Assembly: GCA_021204085.1 (NCBI GenBank)
Contig: JAJPZY010000039.1
Coordinates: 1-51,251, forward strand
DNA length: 51,251 nucleotides
Direction of reading: 5' to 3'
From: Clostridiales bacterium
GTDB lineage: Bacteria > Bacillota > Clostridia > Lachnospirales > Lachnospiraceae
This document shows positions 34,043-43,816 of the stretch, in pieces. The notes below the pieces were generated by a model, which made no database searches, was not told the origin of the DNA, and saw only the letters and a program-made list of their open reading frames with translations. The translations under genes and the position numbers were made by a program. Position 1 is the stretch's first letter. Each line of letters starts with the position of its first letter.

Positions 34043-35551
34043 TTATCCCAGCAGCTCATAGATGGCCTCCACATCCATATGCCGCCGCAGAATATCCGCC
34101 ATCTTGTCATACTGCGTCTCCTTAAAAGCCGCGTAATCCATCCACTCGCCGGAGCTGACTTCCAGATTTTTCTTTTTCGCCAGCGCCTGCACCATCAGCC
34201 AGGCTATTTTTCCCTGATCGAAAATCCCGTGTATATACGTTCCGTATACCTGATTCGCAAACAGGCCGTCCGCCGTCTCCGCCCCTGCGGTTTCCTCACC
34301 GACTCCGATTTTCCGGATCCGGCACAGAGAGCCGGCTTTTTTATCTGCTGTGCTCTCTCCCATATGAATCTCATATCCTCTGATCTTCTGTCCGTCAAGC
34401 ACAGAAAAAATGCCTTTCGGATGGTCTATCGTTCCTTTCACCTGCGTTGTATGCTTTTCCTCCCGCATCACGGTATCCATGGGAAGCAGCTCCATCCCGC
34501 GCAGACTCCCGCCTTCTTCCACACCGAGCGGATCCGACAACGTATTCCCCAGCATCTGATATCCGCCGCAGATGCCGAAGATCGGTATATCTCCCGCTCG
34601 TTTTTTGATGGCCGCCTCCAATCCATTCTGACGCATCCATTTTAGGTCGCCCATGGTATTCTTGCTGCCCGGAAGGAAAATCATGTCCGGACTTCCCAGT
34701 TCCCGCACACTTGTGACATAACGCAGCGATACGTTATCCATCTGCTCAAATACCGAAAAGTCCGTAAAATTTGAAATCCGCGGGAAACGGATGACCGCCA
34801 GGTCTATGCCTGCCTTTTCTCTCCGGGAAAAACGCTCCGTCAGACTGTCCTCATCTTCCACCTTCACATCCATATAAGGAACCACACCGAGCATCGGCAC
34901 CGGGATTCTCTCCCGAAGCATATCAATACCCGGATCCAGGATGGTCTTATCGCCCCGGAATTTGTTGATGATAAACCCCCGGACACGGTTTTGTTCCTCC
35001 GGCTCCAAGAGAGCATACGTGCCATACAGCTGTGCAAACACGCCGCCCCGGTCAATGTCGCCCACCAGCAGAACCGGCGCATCCGCCATCTTCGCCATTC
35101 CCATGTTGACGATATCCTGCTCTTTTAAATTAATCTCCGCCGGACTTCCGGCTCCCTCTATAACGATGATATCGGTATCTTCCGACAGCTTTTCATAAGC
35201 ATGCATCACATCCGGAATCAGCGAGGTCTTGTATCGGAAATAATCTCTGGCAGCCATATTGCCTCTTACTTTTCCGTTCACGATCACCTGCGACCCGGTG
35301 TCATTGGTCGGCTTTAACAGAATCGGATTCATGTACACAGACGGCGTCCGGCCCGCGGCTTCCGCCTGCATGACCTGGGCCCGCCCCATCTCCAGTCCCT
35401 CTTCTGTGATAAAGGAATTGAGCGCCATATTCTGAGATTTAAAAGGCGCAACCCGGTAACCGTCCTGCTTAAAAATCCGGCATAATCCTGCCACGATAAA
35501 ACTTTTTCCCGCACTGGACATCGTACCCTGCACCATAATTGATTTTGCCAT
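34043..35551 (-). CDS. cbiP: cobyric acid synthase
   Basis: Amidates adenosylcobyrinate a,c-diamide at four positions using glutamine. An N-terminal dethiobiotin-synthetase-like ATPase has GTMSSAGKS at residues 9-17. The C-terminal class I glutaminase-like domain has the Cys nucleophile in [10 protein letters not shown] and His in [10 protein letters not shown]. The start at 35551 (502 residues) follows AGGAGG; the longer frame would overlap hemA. It lies 13 bases after hemA. Confidence 0.96.
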   Translation of the reverse strand: MAKSIMVQGTMSSAGKSFIVAGLCRIFKQDGYRVAPFKSQNMALNSFITEEGLEMGRAQVMQAEAAGRTPSVYMNPILLKPTNDTGSQVIVNGKVRGNMAARDYFRYKTSLIPDVMHAYEKLSEDTDIIVIEGAGSPAEINLKEQDIVNMGMAKMADAPVLLVGDIDRGGVFAQLYGTYALLEPEEQNRVRGFIINKFRGDKTILDPGIDMLRERIPVPMLGVVPYMDVKVEDEDSLTERFSRREKAGIDLAVIRFPRISNFTDFSVFEQMDNVSLRYVTSVRELGSPDMIFLPGSKNTMGDLKWMRQNGLEAAIKKRAGDIPIFGICGGYQMLGNTLSDPLGVEEGGSLRGMELLPMDTVMREEKHTTQVKGTIDHPKGIFSVLDGQKIRGYEIHMGESTADKKAGSLCRIRKIGVGEETAGAETADGLFANQVYGTYIHGIFDQGKIAWLMVQALAKKKNLEVSSGEWMDYAAFKETQYDKMADILRRHMDVEAIYELLG

Positions 35552-35564
35552 CGCTCTGCCTCCT

Positions 35565-36812
35565 CTACAATTGAAAAAGCTGCTCCACAAAATGTCTGTA
35601 GTCCTCCTGCTCCCGCGGCGACTCCAGCGTTTTCATTTCATGAATCGGTTCCCGCAGCAGCCGCTGCAGAGAAGCGTTCAGAATCTTTTTCACCAGCTTC
35701 TGCTCCCGCGGCGTCAGATCCAGCTTGCGGTCCAGATACGTAAAACTGTCCTCCACAATCCCGGCACACCGCTTCTGCAGCGACTCAATCGTACCGTCCA
35801 TCCGGCTGGCAAACAGCCACTCCATGGTCTGCGCCACCTCCTGCCGCATCTCTTCTTTTCCCAGCGCCACCAGCCGTTCCCGCTCTTTCCGGTTCTCCTG
35901 TGAAAGCTGATGAAGCGTGTCCATATTGATCAGTGTAACGCCCGCTTCCTGCTCCAGTTCCTGTTCCACATCCCGCGGCGCCGCCAGATCCAGAAAAACC
36001 CTCGGCCGCGCAGTATCACAGTTTGCCGCATATTCCGCCCGCGTCAGAATGACATGGGGCGCCGCAGTCGCGCTGATCACAATATCACTCGCTTCGATTG
36101 CCTCATACCGCGCGCTATACTCCGCCGCTTCCACCTGCGGATACTCTTCTTTTAACTCTTTTACCCGCTGGACAGCGCGCGTACAGACAATAATTTTATC
36201 CGCACCATAATAGTCCAGATATTTCAGCGCCAGTCTGGAAACCTTTCCCAGACCGATCACTGCTGCTGTTTTTCCCCGGATTCCCAGCGTCTTTTCCACC
36301 TGCAAAATGCCAATATAGCTGACGGAAAGCGGCACTTCACTGATTTTCAACTCCGTCTTTAACTTCTTGGCGCAGGTAATGGCGTCCCGAACCACTTTAT
36401 TCATCTCTTTTTTCGCATAGCCGAGCGTTCTGGCAAAATCCAGTGCCTCGCCGACCTGACCCAGAATCTGATCCTCTCCCAGCACCATTGATTCCAGTCC
36501 TGCAGCTGTACGATAAAGATACGCCACCGCCTCCTCACCCTTGCAGGACACTAAATACGGACTGCACACTTCGCTCGTAAACCACTCCGTATAAAAACTG
36601 CTCATCTGCGAAAACTGTTCCTCTTCCTCATAGAAAAAGTAAATTTCACTGCGGTTGCAGGTGGACAATATCATACACTGCGTCACCGCAGGATGCGTGT
36701 TCGCCTCCATCTGCTGTAAAAATTCTATTTTGGTATTTTCTGTAAAAGACGTCCGATCCCGCACATCCAAAGGCGCCTGTTTATAGTTAATCCCGATCAT
36801 TCCCAACTGCAT
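35565..36812 (-). CDS. hemA: glutamyl-tRNA reductase
   Basis: First committed step of C5-pathway tetrapyrrole synthesis, reducing glutamyl-tRNA to glutamate-1-semialdehyde with NADPH. The catalytic Cys52 is in [26 protein letters not shown] and the Rossmann [17 protein letters not shown] are present. 415 residues from the ATG at 36812, chosen for AGAGGA upstream; it overlaps the end of the HemC fusion by 26 bases. HemL and HemB are not in the window. Confidence 0.95.
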   Translation of the reverse strand: MQLGMIGINYKQAPLDVRDRTSFTENTKIEFLQQMEANTHPAVTQCMILSTCNRSEIYFFYEEEEQFSQMSSFYTEWFTSEVCSPYLVSCKGEEAVAYLYRTAAGLESMVLGEDQILGQVGEALDFARTLGYAKKEMNKVVRDAITCAKKLKTELKISEVPLSVSYIGILQVEKTLGIRGKTAAVIGLGKVSRLALKYLDYYGADKIIVCTRAVQRVKELKEEYPQVEAAEYSARYEAIEASDIVISATAAPHVILTRAEYAANCDTARPRVFLDLAAPRDVEQELEQEAGVTLINMDTLHQLSQENRKERERLVALGKEEMRQEVAQTMEWLFASRMDGTIESLQKRCAGIVEDSFTYLDRKLDLTPREQKLVKKILNASLQRLLREPIHEMKTLESPREQEDYRHFVEQLFQL

Positions 36813-39450
36813 GAATGTTCCTCTTTTCCTCATGATACGACAGAATGCAATCTGTCATATCCTCCACCGTCGCGTTCTTTGCCGTTACAGTCCTCATTCC
36901 ATAGGAAGCGGCAGCCGCCTCCGTCTGCTTTCCGATGCAGACAGCCGTTATTTTTCTGTAATCGTAATCCGGCAGCATGGCGGCAAATCCCCGCACCGTG
37001 GAAGCACTGGTAAATGTCACCAGCGTCACATCCCCGGCCTCCATCTCTTTTTGCAGAAACTCTGCAGTTCCTGTATCGCAGACGGTATCATAAATCGGCA
37101 GATCGTGTACCCGGATGCCATCTTCACACTCCGCTCCATCATACACTTCGGATTGTATCGGAACCATCTCAGCCGCCGACACACCATTCCTTCCCAGAAT
37201 CTCATCCACCAGAGCCGCCGACCCGATGGATGATCTCGGAATCAGAATATTTTCCCCCGGACGGCACGCCTGCCGGATCGCCTTCCCCAGTTCCGCCGAC
37301 TCATACTGTTCCGGGATAATATCCACAAACATTCCCCGCCGTTCCATAGCCTCAGCTGTCGTTTTTCCGATGGCTGCCAGGCGCTTGCCCGCCAGCGCCC
37401 TGAGATCAACATGATATTCCCTGCACAATTCCATAAACCGTTCCACACCATACGGAGAGGTAAACACCAGCATGGTGTATTCCCCGATTTCCCGGAACGT
37501 CTTTTCAATTTTCTCAAACTTCCCTTTATCCGTCAGCGGCACCGTCTGAATGACCGGCGCGCTGACCACTTCCGCACCCAGTTTTTTTAATTCATTCACC
37601 AATGCGGCACTCTGCCGTCTCGGCCGGGTCACCACGATTTTTTCTCCAAACAGAGGCAAGCGCTCATACCAGGAAAAATTCTGCGCTAATACACACACCT
37701 CACCCACCACGATCACCGCAGGTGCCAGCAGATGCGCCTGTACAGCTGCATCTTCGATTGTGGCTACGGTAGCCACTACCTTTTTCTGATGAGAAGTTGC
37801 CCCCTGCTGCAGCACTGTCGCCGGCATATCCGGCGAAATCCCGCCGTCTAATAATCCGCGCATCAGATCACCCAGGGCGGCAAGCCCCATGAGAAACACA
37901 TAAGTCCCTCCTGCCTCCACCAGAGCGCGAAAATTGATATCATATCCGACTCCGGATCTCCTGTGCCCTGTGATAATGTGGACGGAAGAAGCAAAATCCC
38001 GGTGTGTCACGGGGATGCCATTGTAGGCCGGTACTGAAATCGCGGACGTAACGCCGGGCACTATCTCATAGGGAATCCCGTATTTTGTCAGCAATTCCAG
38101 CTCTTCCCCGCCGCGACCGAACAGGAACGGATCTCCGCCTTTCAAGCACACGACCCTTTTTCCCTTCAGCGCTTCCTCTGCCAGAATCTCATTGGTCTGC
38201 CACTGGGATTTATGATGGTTCCCCGCGCGCTTTCCCGCGTCAATTTTTTCCGCACCGACCGGCATCCGGCACAGGACCTCCTGTCCCACCAGGCTATCAT
38301 AGACCACCACCTCCGCCTCAGCCAGCACGAACTCGCCCTTCCGGGTAAAAAGTCCGGAATCACCGGGACCGGCGCCTACAAGCCAGACGCGTCCCTCTCG
38401 ATAAGATACAGTGTCGCAGACCTCGGTTTCGCCGGTCGGGCAGAAAGCGTCTTTTGCCTCATGCCCATCACGCGGGGTGTAGGTTCCAGTGCATCCGACC
38501 GTGCCGGAATCTCGCCCTGCCTCATGCCCGTCGCTTGGAGTGAGGACAGCACAGCTGCCATATTTTCTGTGCGCCCCTGCACATTTCAGCTGCGCCGCCA
38601 GCTGACGCCCCACGGCCGCAGCTTTCTTTCTCGGCCCTGTGATGGAACCGACAACCGACCGCTGCGTTTCCTCCTCGTAATAAAGTCCTCTCACAAACAG
38701 GTTTTCTCCGATTATCTCGGCATAAGCCGCCACCGGCGAACTGCACCCACCGTTTAAATATGCGGTAAACGCCCGCTCAGCGGCAGCACAGTCTGCTGCA
38801 TCCGGATTCAGAAACCCTTTCAGATAATCATAGTTTTCTCCCTGACGTCCCTGGATGCACAGAATCCCCTGGCCGGCCGCCGGAATCATCTCATCCGGAG
38901 AAAATACTCTGCTGATCCGCTCCTCCAGCCCTAACCGTTTCAAACCGGCCACCGCAAGGACGATCGCACCGTATTCCCCCTCATCCAGCTTTCTCAAACG
39001 GGTTTGTACATTTCCCCGTATATTTTTGATCTCCGCCTGCGGATACAGCTTTTTTAACTGCAGTGCCCGGCGGCTGCCGGAACAGCCGATCGGTCCCGCG
39101 ATTTCCTCTCCGGAGGCTCCCTTCGGAAGAATCAGCGCATCCCGGGGATCCTCTCTCACGGAATATCCGACCACCGGCAGATCATCGGGCACCTCCATCG
39201 GCAGATCTTTCAGACTATGTACCGAAAAGTCGGTTCTTTTCTCCCGCAGCGCAAGATCCAGTTCCTTAACAAACAGTCCCTTGCCGCCGATATCATCCAG
39301 CTTTCTGTCTAAAATTTTATCCCCCGTTGTTTTCATGGTGAGAATTTCCACATCATACTGCGGACAATTCTGCCGGATGTAATCCGCCACCATCTCCGTC
39401 TGGACGACGACCAGCTTACTTTCCCGGCTTCCTGCTGTTATTTTTCCCAT
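36787..39450 (-). CDS. hemC-cobA-hemD: HemC-CobA-HemD trifunctional fusion
   Basis: 887 residues with three enzymes in pathway order. Residues 1-295 are porphobilinogen deaminase, with dipyrromethane Cys236 in NGGCSSPVAAY. Residues about 354-600 are uroporphyrinogen-III C-methyltransferase (VWLVGAGPGDSGLFTRKGEF, LKGGDPFLFGRGGEE). Residues about 625-870 are uroporphyrinogen-III synthase (IVVTRPRRQSAALV ... VTFTSASTVRGF). The HemC-CobA linker (about 300-350) holds an imperfect repeat, LTPSDGHEAG / YTPRDGHEAK. It converts porphobilinogen to precorrin-2 on one chain, directing flux to siroheme/B12. Its start overlaps the preceding membrane-protein gene by 35 bases. Confidence 0.95.
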   Translation of the reverse strand: MGKITAGSRESKLVVVQTEMVADYIRQNCPQYDVEILTMKTTGDKILDRKLDDIGGKGLFVKELDLALREKRTDFSVHSLKDLPMEVPDDLPVVGYSVREDPRDALILPKGASGEEIAGPIGCSGSRRALQLKKLYPQAEIKNIRGNVQTRLRKLDEGEYGAIVLAVAGLKRLGLEERISRVFSPDEMIPAAGQGILCIQGRQGENYDYLKGFLNPDAADCAAAERAFTAYLNGGCSSPVAAYAEIIGENLFVRGLYYEEETQRSVVGSITGPRKKAAAVGRQLAAQLKCAGAHRKYGSCAVLTPSDGHEAGRDSGTVGCTGTYTPRDGHEAKDAFCPTGETEVCDTVSYREGRVWLVGAGPGDSGLFTRKGEFVLAEAEVVVYDSLVGQEVLCRMPVGAEKIDAGKRAGNHHKSQWQTNEILAEEALKGKRVVCLKGGDPFLFGRGGEELELLTKYGIPYEIVPGVTSAISVPAYNGIPVTHRDFASSVHIITGHRRSGVGYDINFRALVEAGGTYVFLMGLAALGDLMRGLLDGGISPDMPATVLQQGATSHQKKVVATVATIEDAAVQAHLLAPAVIVVGEVCVLAQNFSWYERLPLFGEKIVVTRPRRQSAALVNELKKLGAEVVSAPVIQTVPLTDKGKFEKIEKTFREIGEYTMLVFTSPYGVERFMELCREYHVDLRALAGKRLAAIGKTTAEAMERRGMFVDIIPEQYESAELGKAIRQACRPGENILIPRSSIGSAALVDEILGRNGVSAAEMVPIQSEVYDGAECEDGIRVHDLPIYDTVCDTGTAEFLQKEMEAGDVTLVTFTSASTVRGFAAMLPDYDYRKITAVCIGKQTEAAAASYGMRTVTAKNATVEDMTDCILSYHEEKRNIHAVGNDRD

Positions 39451-39979
39451 AAAAATCCCGGTGCCTCCTCTTATTCACAAAATAATTCAGAACTCCGCCG
39501 ACAACAATAATGACCAACGCCATCACCAGAACCCGTTTTGCCGCCTCCTGAGGGAGCTCGCTCTTGTCTGTGATGGAATCTGCATAAAAAGTCAGTTGAT
39601 ACTCAATCTCATGAGGCGCGCCCATGGCTGTTGTATCCGCGAGGACCGTCATCTCCTCGTCAAACACGGTAATCGGCACGGTAAATGTCGAATATCCGTC
39701 CTCATTTTCATTCTCATAGCGATCTCCGTCCACAATCATATAATCGTAGTTGGAGCTGCTCCAGATCAGTTCCGCGTAGATCTTCCCATCCTCGACGATC
39801 ATCACAGCCGGGGAGACGATACTGGCCTTCCCGCTGCCGCCGGTCATGGTAAGTTCGATCGCGTACTCTCCGTCGTCTGCGTCCACCGACAGCGGATCTG
39901 CGTGAACGGTAAGCGGGGCAATCGCCAGAGCGCATATAATTAAAAATGCAGAAAAAATGAAGGTCAAAAAACGTTTCAT
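39416..39979 (-). CDS. membrane-anchored surface protein with WSSSNYDYMIV domain
   Basis: 187 residues: signal peptide 1-27 (FLTFIFSAFLIICALAIAPL), one extracellular domain about 36-138, a transmembrane helix about 149-168 and a basic cytoplasmic tail. The domain has DGEYAIELTMTGGSGKASI, then ELIWSSSNYDYMIVDGDRY and ADTTAMGAPHEIEYQL. The same domain recurs in the 46270-47241 protein. I do not recognise a named family; the beta-rich pattern is somewhat like NEAT domains that bind heme. Its place between HemC and an ABC exporter suggests tetrapyrrole or metal binding at the surface (inference). Confidence 0.8.
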   Translation of the reverse strand: MKRFLTFIFSAFLIICALAIAPLTVHADPLSVDADDGEYAIELTMTGGSGKASIVSPAVMIVEDGKIYAELIWSSSNYDYMIVDGDRYENENEDGYSTFTVPITVFDEEMTVLADTTAMGAPHEIEYQLTFYADSITDKSELPQEAAKRVLVMALVIIVVGGVLNYFVNKRRHRDFYGKNNSRKPGK

Positions 39980-40002
39980 GGTAAGTTCCTTTTTCTAAAT
40001 TT

Positions 40003-40109
40003 ATATGATACATGATATGAATGCAAGCATTCGATTTTCGACCAGCTTTGCATAAGTTCGATTACAGAAATCAAAAATTTCTTATCTTATTTTGTCTCTT
40101 GTATCATAT
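40003..40109. repeat. intergenic palindromic element B
   Basis: Perfect terminal repeats ATATGATAC (40003-40011) and GTATCATAT (40101-40109). It shares GCATTCGATTTTCGACC with element A (28344-28360) and the 15-mer CATAAGTTCGATTAC (40051-40065) with element C (40922-40936). The right terminus contains the TGA stop of the ABC-2 permease gene, as element A does for DUF2284. It shows no coding potential. Confidence 0.72.
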
Positions 40110-40835
40110 GTTTTTCTTTCTATAGATAAAAATAAAAGCCAACGCCAGGAAAACCGCTACATAGGCCAGCAAAATCAATATTCCTTTTGCCGATACACTC
40201 CCTCCACCCGCGATCTCACGGATCATCAGGCTGGCCTGTGACAACGGCAGCGCATTTAACACTTTGGATGCCGCCGGAGGCAGACTGTCCAGCGAAAAAA
40301 AGGTGTTGCACAAAAATGACATCGGCATGATAACAAAATTGCTAAACCGCGGCATATCCGTATGATTTTTGGCACAAAAAGACACAACCACCGCGATAGT
40401 GGAAAACGCCGCACCGTTTAAAAACATGATAAGAAAGGTAAAACCGTTAAACACAAGCCCTGTTTTCACCGGCAGCACCAGGATCATGATGATCAGTCCG
40501 GAGTAAATCCCGCGCAGGCTCCCGGCGATGATCTGACCCACAATAAACTGCCAGAGAGGCGTGGGGGAGATCATGACCTGATCCAGCGCACGCTCATACA
40601 TCCGCTGTACGGTCAGGTTCTGAGCCACCGCACCGAAGCTCCCGTTCATGCTGGAGAGCGCCACGACACCCGGAATCAGATAATTCAGATAGGATTCCCC
40701 ATGAGACATCATCTGCAGGCCAAATCCAAATACCAGCAGGTACATAAGGGGTGCGATCATGGCAGCCAGCGTAATCTTATAAAAGTCTCTGACGAACTCT
40801 CTCCATTTTTCCCATAAAACCGTTACAATTCCCAT
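40104..40835 (-). CDS. ABC-2 type transporter permease
   Basis: 243 residues with about six hydrophobic helices and the ABC-2 signature around AVAQNLTVQRMYERALDQVMISPTPLWQFIVGQ, the cytoplasmic loop typical of drug or polysaccharide exporters. It should pair with the ATPase at 41113-41964 to form an exporter. A repeat-rich gap of 277 bases separates the two. The substrate is unknown; export of a tetrapyrrole intermediate or of heme is possible from context only. Its stop codon lies in repeat element B. Confidence 0.88.
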   Translation of the reverse strand: MGIVTVLWEKWREFVRDFYKITLAAMIAPLMYLLVFGFGLQMMSHGESYLNYLIPGVVALSSMNGSFGAVAQNLTVQRMYERALDQVMISPTPLWQFIVGQIIAGSLRGIYSGLIIMILVLPVKTGLVFNGFTFLIMFLNGAAFSTIAVVVSFCAKNHTDMPRFSNFVIMPMSFLCNTFFSLDSLPPAASKVLNALPLSQASLMIREIAGGGSVSAKGILILLAYVAVFLALAFIFIYRKKNI

Positions 40836-40875
40836 TTTTATTCCTAATCCATTTTATATTACTTTTCACGGTCCC

Positions 40876-41003
40876 TCCACCCAACATGCGCAATCCCGCC
40901 CGCTTCGCGTGCTTAGTTATACATAAGTTCGATTACGAAAATCAGAGATTTTCTATCTCACTTATATCGCTGATCACGCAGCTAAGATTGCTTATGCGGG
41001 TGG
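40876..41003. repeat. intergenic palindromic element C
   Basis: The ends TCCACCC...ATGCGCAAT and ATTGCTTATGCGGGTGGA are imperfect inverted repeats of about 20 bases. The core shares CATAAGTTCGATTAC and the following AAATCA-type stretch with element B. It fills most of the gap between the ABC ATPase and permease genes. Further small hairpins, TTGCCGC/GCGGCAA and GTGGCC/GGCCAC, lie at about 41070-41105. Confidence 0.6.
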
Positions 41004-41112
41004 AAGTTCCTGTTTCACAGGCCTAATCTGGACGAAGAAACTGCCTCTTACGTGCAAGCACAAGGTGAATTGCCGCATTGCGGCAAGAGAAGGTGGCCTG
41101 GGCCACGACGAT

Positions 41113-41964
41113 TCAGTCTCTCCGATCAGATTTGCCGTGAAAAGTAACATTATTGACGAACACATCTTCCAGCGTCGTATTCCGAAGCGTTGCATGCCGG
41201 TCACTCCCGGCCAGAAACTGTACCGCAGCATCCCGATCACTGAAAAACCGGCTCTTCTGTTCATCGCCCTCCATAATATCCACAGCATAAGCACCGAGTT
41301 TCCCGATCATCGTTTCCGGACTGTCCACTACGGTAAGCTTGCCTTTTTCCATGAACGCCACCCTCTGACACAGCGCCTCCGCCTCCTCCATATAGTGGGT
41401 GGTAAGGACAATTGTCAGATTCTGGTTGTTAAGTTTTCTCAGCAGCCCCCACATCTGCCGGCGCGAAACCGCGTCCATGCCCGCGGTCGGCTCATCCAGG
41501 AGAAGAATCTTCGGCTCCGTGAGAAGCGCGCGGCAAACCATCAGCTTCCGCTTCATACCGCCGGAAAGCCGGCGGACCGTACGCTTGCGGAATTCAATCA
41601 AGCCGCAATACTCCAGCAATTCATCCGTCCGCTCCCGGATTTTTTTCCGCGGCATATAATAAAGGCGCCCCTGATATTCCATAACCTCATCCATGGTCAT
41701 TTCCTGGCGCATAGAATATTCCTGTGTGATCATGCTGATTTTCCGTCTGAGGCCGGCATTGGTCCGGGTCATCTCCTGACCGTCCACCAGAACTCTCCCC
41801 TCCGTGGGAAGCAGAACCGTCGACATAAGATTGATGGTCGTGGTTTTTCCAGCACCGTTTGTCCCGAGCAGGCCGAAAAATTCTCCCGTCTCAATCTTCA
41901 AATCCATATGATCAACAGCGGTAAATTCCCCGAATTTTTTTGTCAGATTCTGAAGCTCAATCAT
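41113..41964 (-). CDS. ABC transporter ATP-binding protein (exporter type)
   Basis: 283 residues: Walker A GTNGAGKTT at 34-42, ABC signature LSGGMKRKLMVCRALL, Walker B ILLLDEPTAGMD and switch His in VLTTHYMEEAE, as in DrrA-type exporters. It partners the ABC-2 permease at 40104-40835. ATGA overlap with cbiL ties it to the cobalamin genes in one transcript. Confidence 0.93.
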   Translation of the reverse strand: MIELQNLTKKFGEFTAVDHMDLKIETGEFFGLLGTNGAGKTTTINLMSTVLLPTEGRVLVDGQEMTRTNAGLRRKISMITQEYSMRQEMTMDEVMEYQGRLYYMPRKKIRERTDELLEYCGLIEFRKRTVRRLSGGMKRKLMVCRALLTEPKILLLDEPTAGMDAVSRRQMWGLLRKLNNQNLTIVLTTHYMEEAEALCQRVAFMEKGKLTVVDSPETMIGKLGAYAVDIMEGDEQKSRFFSDRDAAVQFLAGSDRHATLRNTTLEDVFVNNVTFHGKSDRRD

Positions 41965-42656
41965 TTTCCGTTCTCCGGCGCTTTCGCAATAATCAGGGAA
42001 TAATACCCCGCATCATCCGGTATTTCCTCCACACTGCGATATACTTTTTCTGTTTCCATTCCGCAATTTTCAACCATACAGACCTCTTTTTTGCTTTCCC
42101 GCAAAATATCTTTCACCTGATCCATCTTTTTTCCGGACTTCATCAGAATATAAGTGCCTTCTCCATCAAGCCGCTCGTCCAGACGGTGAATGGCCGGTAT
42201 GATATGCAGCGGTTCCTGCCAGAGGGAAAGCGGCATATTCAGCCTGGCCGCCGCCGCGCAAAAAGAGGTAATTCCGCTGACCAGCGCCGTCGGATAGCCG
42301 TCCTCCTCCACGCGCTTTTGCAGATAACTGAAGGTCGAATACACCGTCGGATCCCCCAGCGTAAGAAATACCACGTTTTCTCCGGTATCCAGTACTTCCT
42401 CCAACATCTGTACGCCTCTTTTATGACAGGCTTCCCGTTCCTCCCTGTCATGGCTCATAGACATATAGACTGACAGCAGCTTCCTCTCCTTCAGTTCGGG
42501 CACCGCCTGAGCTGCAATTTTATAGGCCACAGTATCCCGTGCATCCTCCCCCGGCGCCGCAATATAAGTATTCTCCCGAATGAGACGCACCGCTTTTATT
42601 GTCATCAGTTCGGGGTCGCCCGGGCCTACTCCCACTCCATATAAAGTTCCCTTCAT
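41961..42656 (-). CDS. cbiL: precorrin-2 / cobalt-factor II C20-methyltransferase
   Basis: 231 residues of the tetrapyrrole methylase family: LYGVGVGPGDPELMTIKAVR at the N-terminus, FLTLGDPTVYSTFSYLQKRV near 95 and ALVSGITSFCAAAARLNMPL near 125, characteristic of CobI/CbiL. It acts on the cobalt product of CbiK in the anaerobic route. Both ends overlap neighbours by four bases (ATGA), indicating translational coupling. Confidence 0.95.
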   Translation of the reverse strand: MKGTLYGVGVGPGDPELMTIKAVRLIRENTYIAAPGEDARDTVAYKIAAQAVPELKERKLLSVYMSMSHDREEREACHKRGVQMLEEVLDTGENVVFLTLGDPTVYSTFSYLQKRVEEDGYPTALVSGITSFCAAAARLNMPLSLWQEPLHIIPAIHRLDERLDGEGTYILMKSGKKMDQVKDILRESKKEVCMVENCGMETEKVYRSVEEIPDDAGYYSLIIAKAPENGK

Positions 42657-43807
42657 CTATGATATTCCTCCTGTAAACTGCTTTTTGAATTTATAGACAT
42701 CCCTGCGCGGTCAACCTCAATCTGCAGATCTTCACGCGCATAGCGGACCAGCTCCTCATTTGCCCGGTTGCCCTCCAGAAACTCCGGCACCGTGACCAGA
42801 ACCTTCCGGCACTTTTTCATACATGCCTTCGCCTTCGTCACCGTTTCTTCTGAGATTGGGAGAAATGCCTGCTGCGCGATCACTTCCGCCGCCAGTTCTC
42901 TGGCCACCACGTAATCAACATCATTTTCCGCCAACACGCCCGCTGCAAAAGGAATCCCCTGTCTCTGCAGCATACGGAAATACGGAATCCCGCTCCCGTT
43001 CCCGGCGATGACAAAAACCTCCGGCTCTCCTCTCACCGGTTCCATCTCCACGCAGCCGAAGAGAGCATTATAGCTCCCCTTTGTAATGTCATAAAGACTC
43101 TGCACATAACCGTCTGTAAAAATTTCCTCCGGTGTGCCGTATTTTTCAATCTGATTGTTATGCACACAGACCACCCGGTCCGAGATCTTCTGTGCCAGAT
43201 CCAGCTCGTGAAGCGACATCACCACGGTAAGCTGCCGCTTTCTCACCATATCCTTCAGGATATGCAGCAGCTCCAGCTTATGCCGGATATCCAGAAAAGA
43301 AGTCGGCTCATCCAGCACCAGCACCTCCGGCTCCTGACACAGCGCCCTGGCCAGAAGGACCCGCTGCCTCTGCCCGTCGCTGATACAGTTAAAATCCTGT
43401 TTTGCCAGGTCCGAAGCATGCACCAGCGCCAGGGATTCCGAAACAATTCTCCAATCATCCTCTGACAAAATCCCCAGCTTCCCGGTGTACGGATAACGTC
43501 CCATGCTGACCATATCCTCGCAGGTCATCATCTCCGGCTGCAGCCGCTCCGGCATCATCACCGACATCTTCTGCGCAATCTCCGGGTTGCTCATCCGGTC
43601 CAGTGCCTGCTTATCCAGGTAAACCGTCCCGCCCATCCAGGCCAGCTGCCTGGTCAGGCTTTTTAATATGGTCGATTTGCCGGCGCCGTTGGGGCCGATC
43701 AATGTCAGGATCTCGCCCTTCTTCAACTGGAGGCAGATATCCTTTATCAGAGGGGTGTCTCCGTAGCCGACGCTCAAATTGTCCGTATAAAAATAAAATT
43801 CATCCAT
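42653..43807 (-). CDS. FecE/BtuD-type ABC ATPase with C-terminal extension
   Basis: 384 residues. The ATPase part (1-250) has Walker A GPNGAGKST at 38-46, signature ISDGQRQRVLLARAL, Walker B EVLVLDEPTSFLD and switch His in VMSLHELDLA. A 125-residue extension follows (EVFVIAGNGSGIPYFRMLQR ... AAEVIAQQAFLPISEETV ... VLVTVPEFLEG), resembling a small nucleotide-binding-like domain of unknown role. It energises the permease at 43817. Substrate is a siderophore, heme or corrinoid; the gene context favours a corrinoid or heme. Confidence 0.9.
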   Translation of the reverse strand: MDEFYFYTDNLSVGYGDTPLIKDICLQLKKGEILTLIGPNGAGKSTILKSLTRQLAWMGGTVYLDKQALDRMSNPEIAQKMSVMMPERLQPEMMTCEDMVSMGRYPYTGKLGILSEDDWRIVSESLALVHASDLAKQDFNCISDGQRQRVLLARALCQEPEVLVLDEPTSFLDIRHKLELLHILKDMVRKRQLTVVMSLHELDLAQKISDRVVCVHNNQIEKYGTPEEIFTDGYVQSLYDITKGSYNALFGCVEMEPVRGEPEVFVIAGNGSGIPYFRMLQRQGIPFAAGVLAENDVDYVVARELAAEVIAQQAFLPISEETVTKAKACMKKCRKVLVTVPEFLEGNRANEELVRYAREDLQIEVDRAGMSINSKSSLQEEYHR

Positions 43808-43816
43808 GCGACTTCC

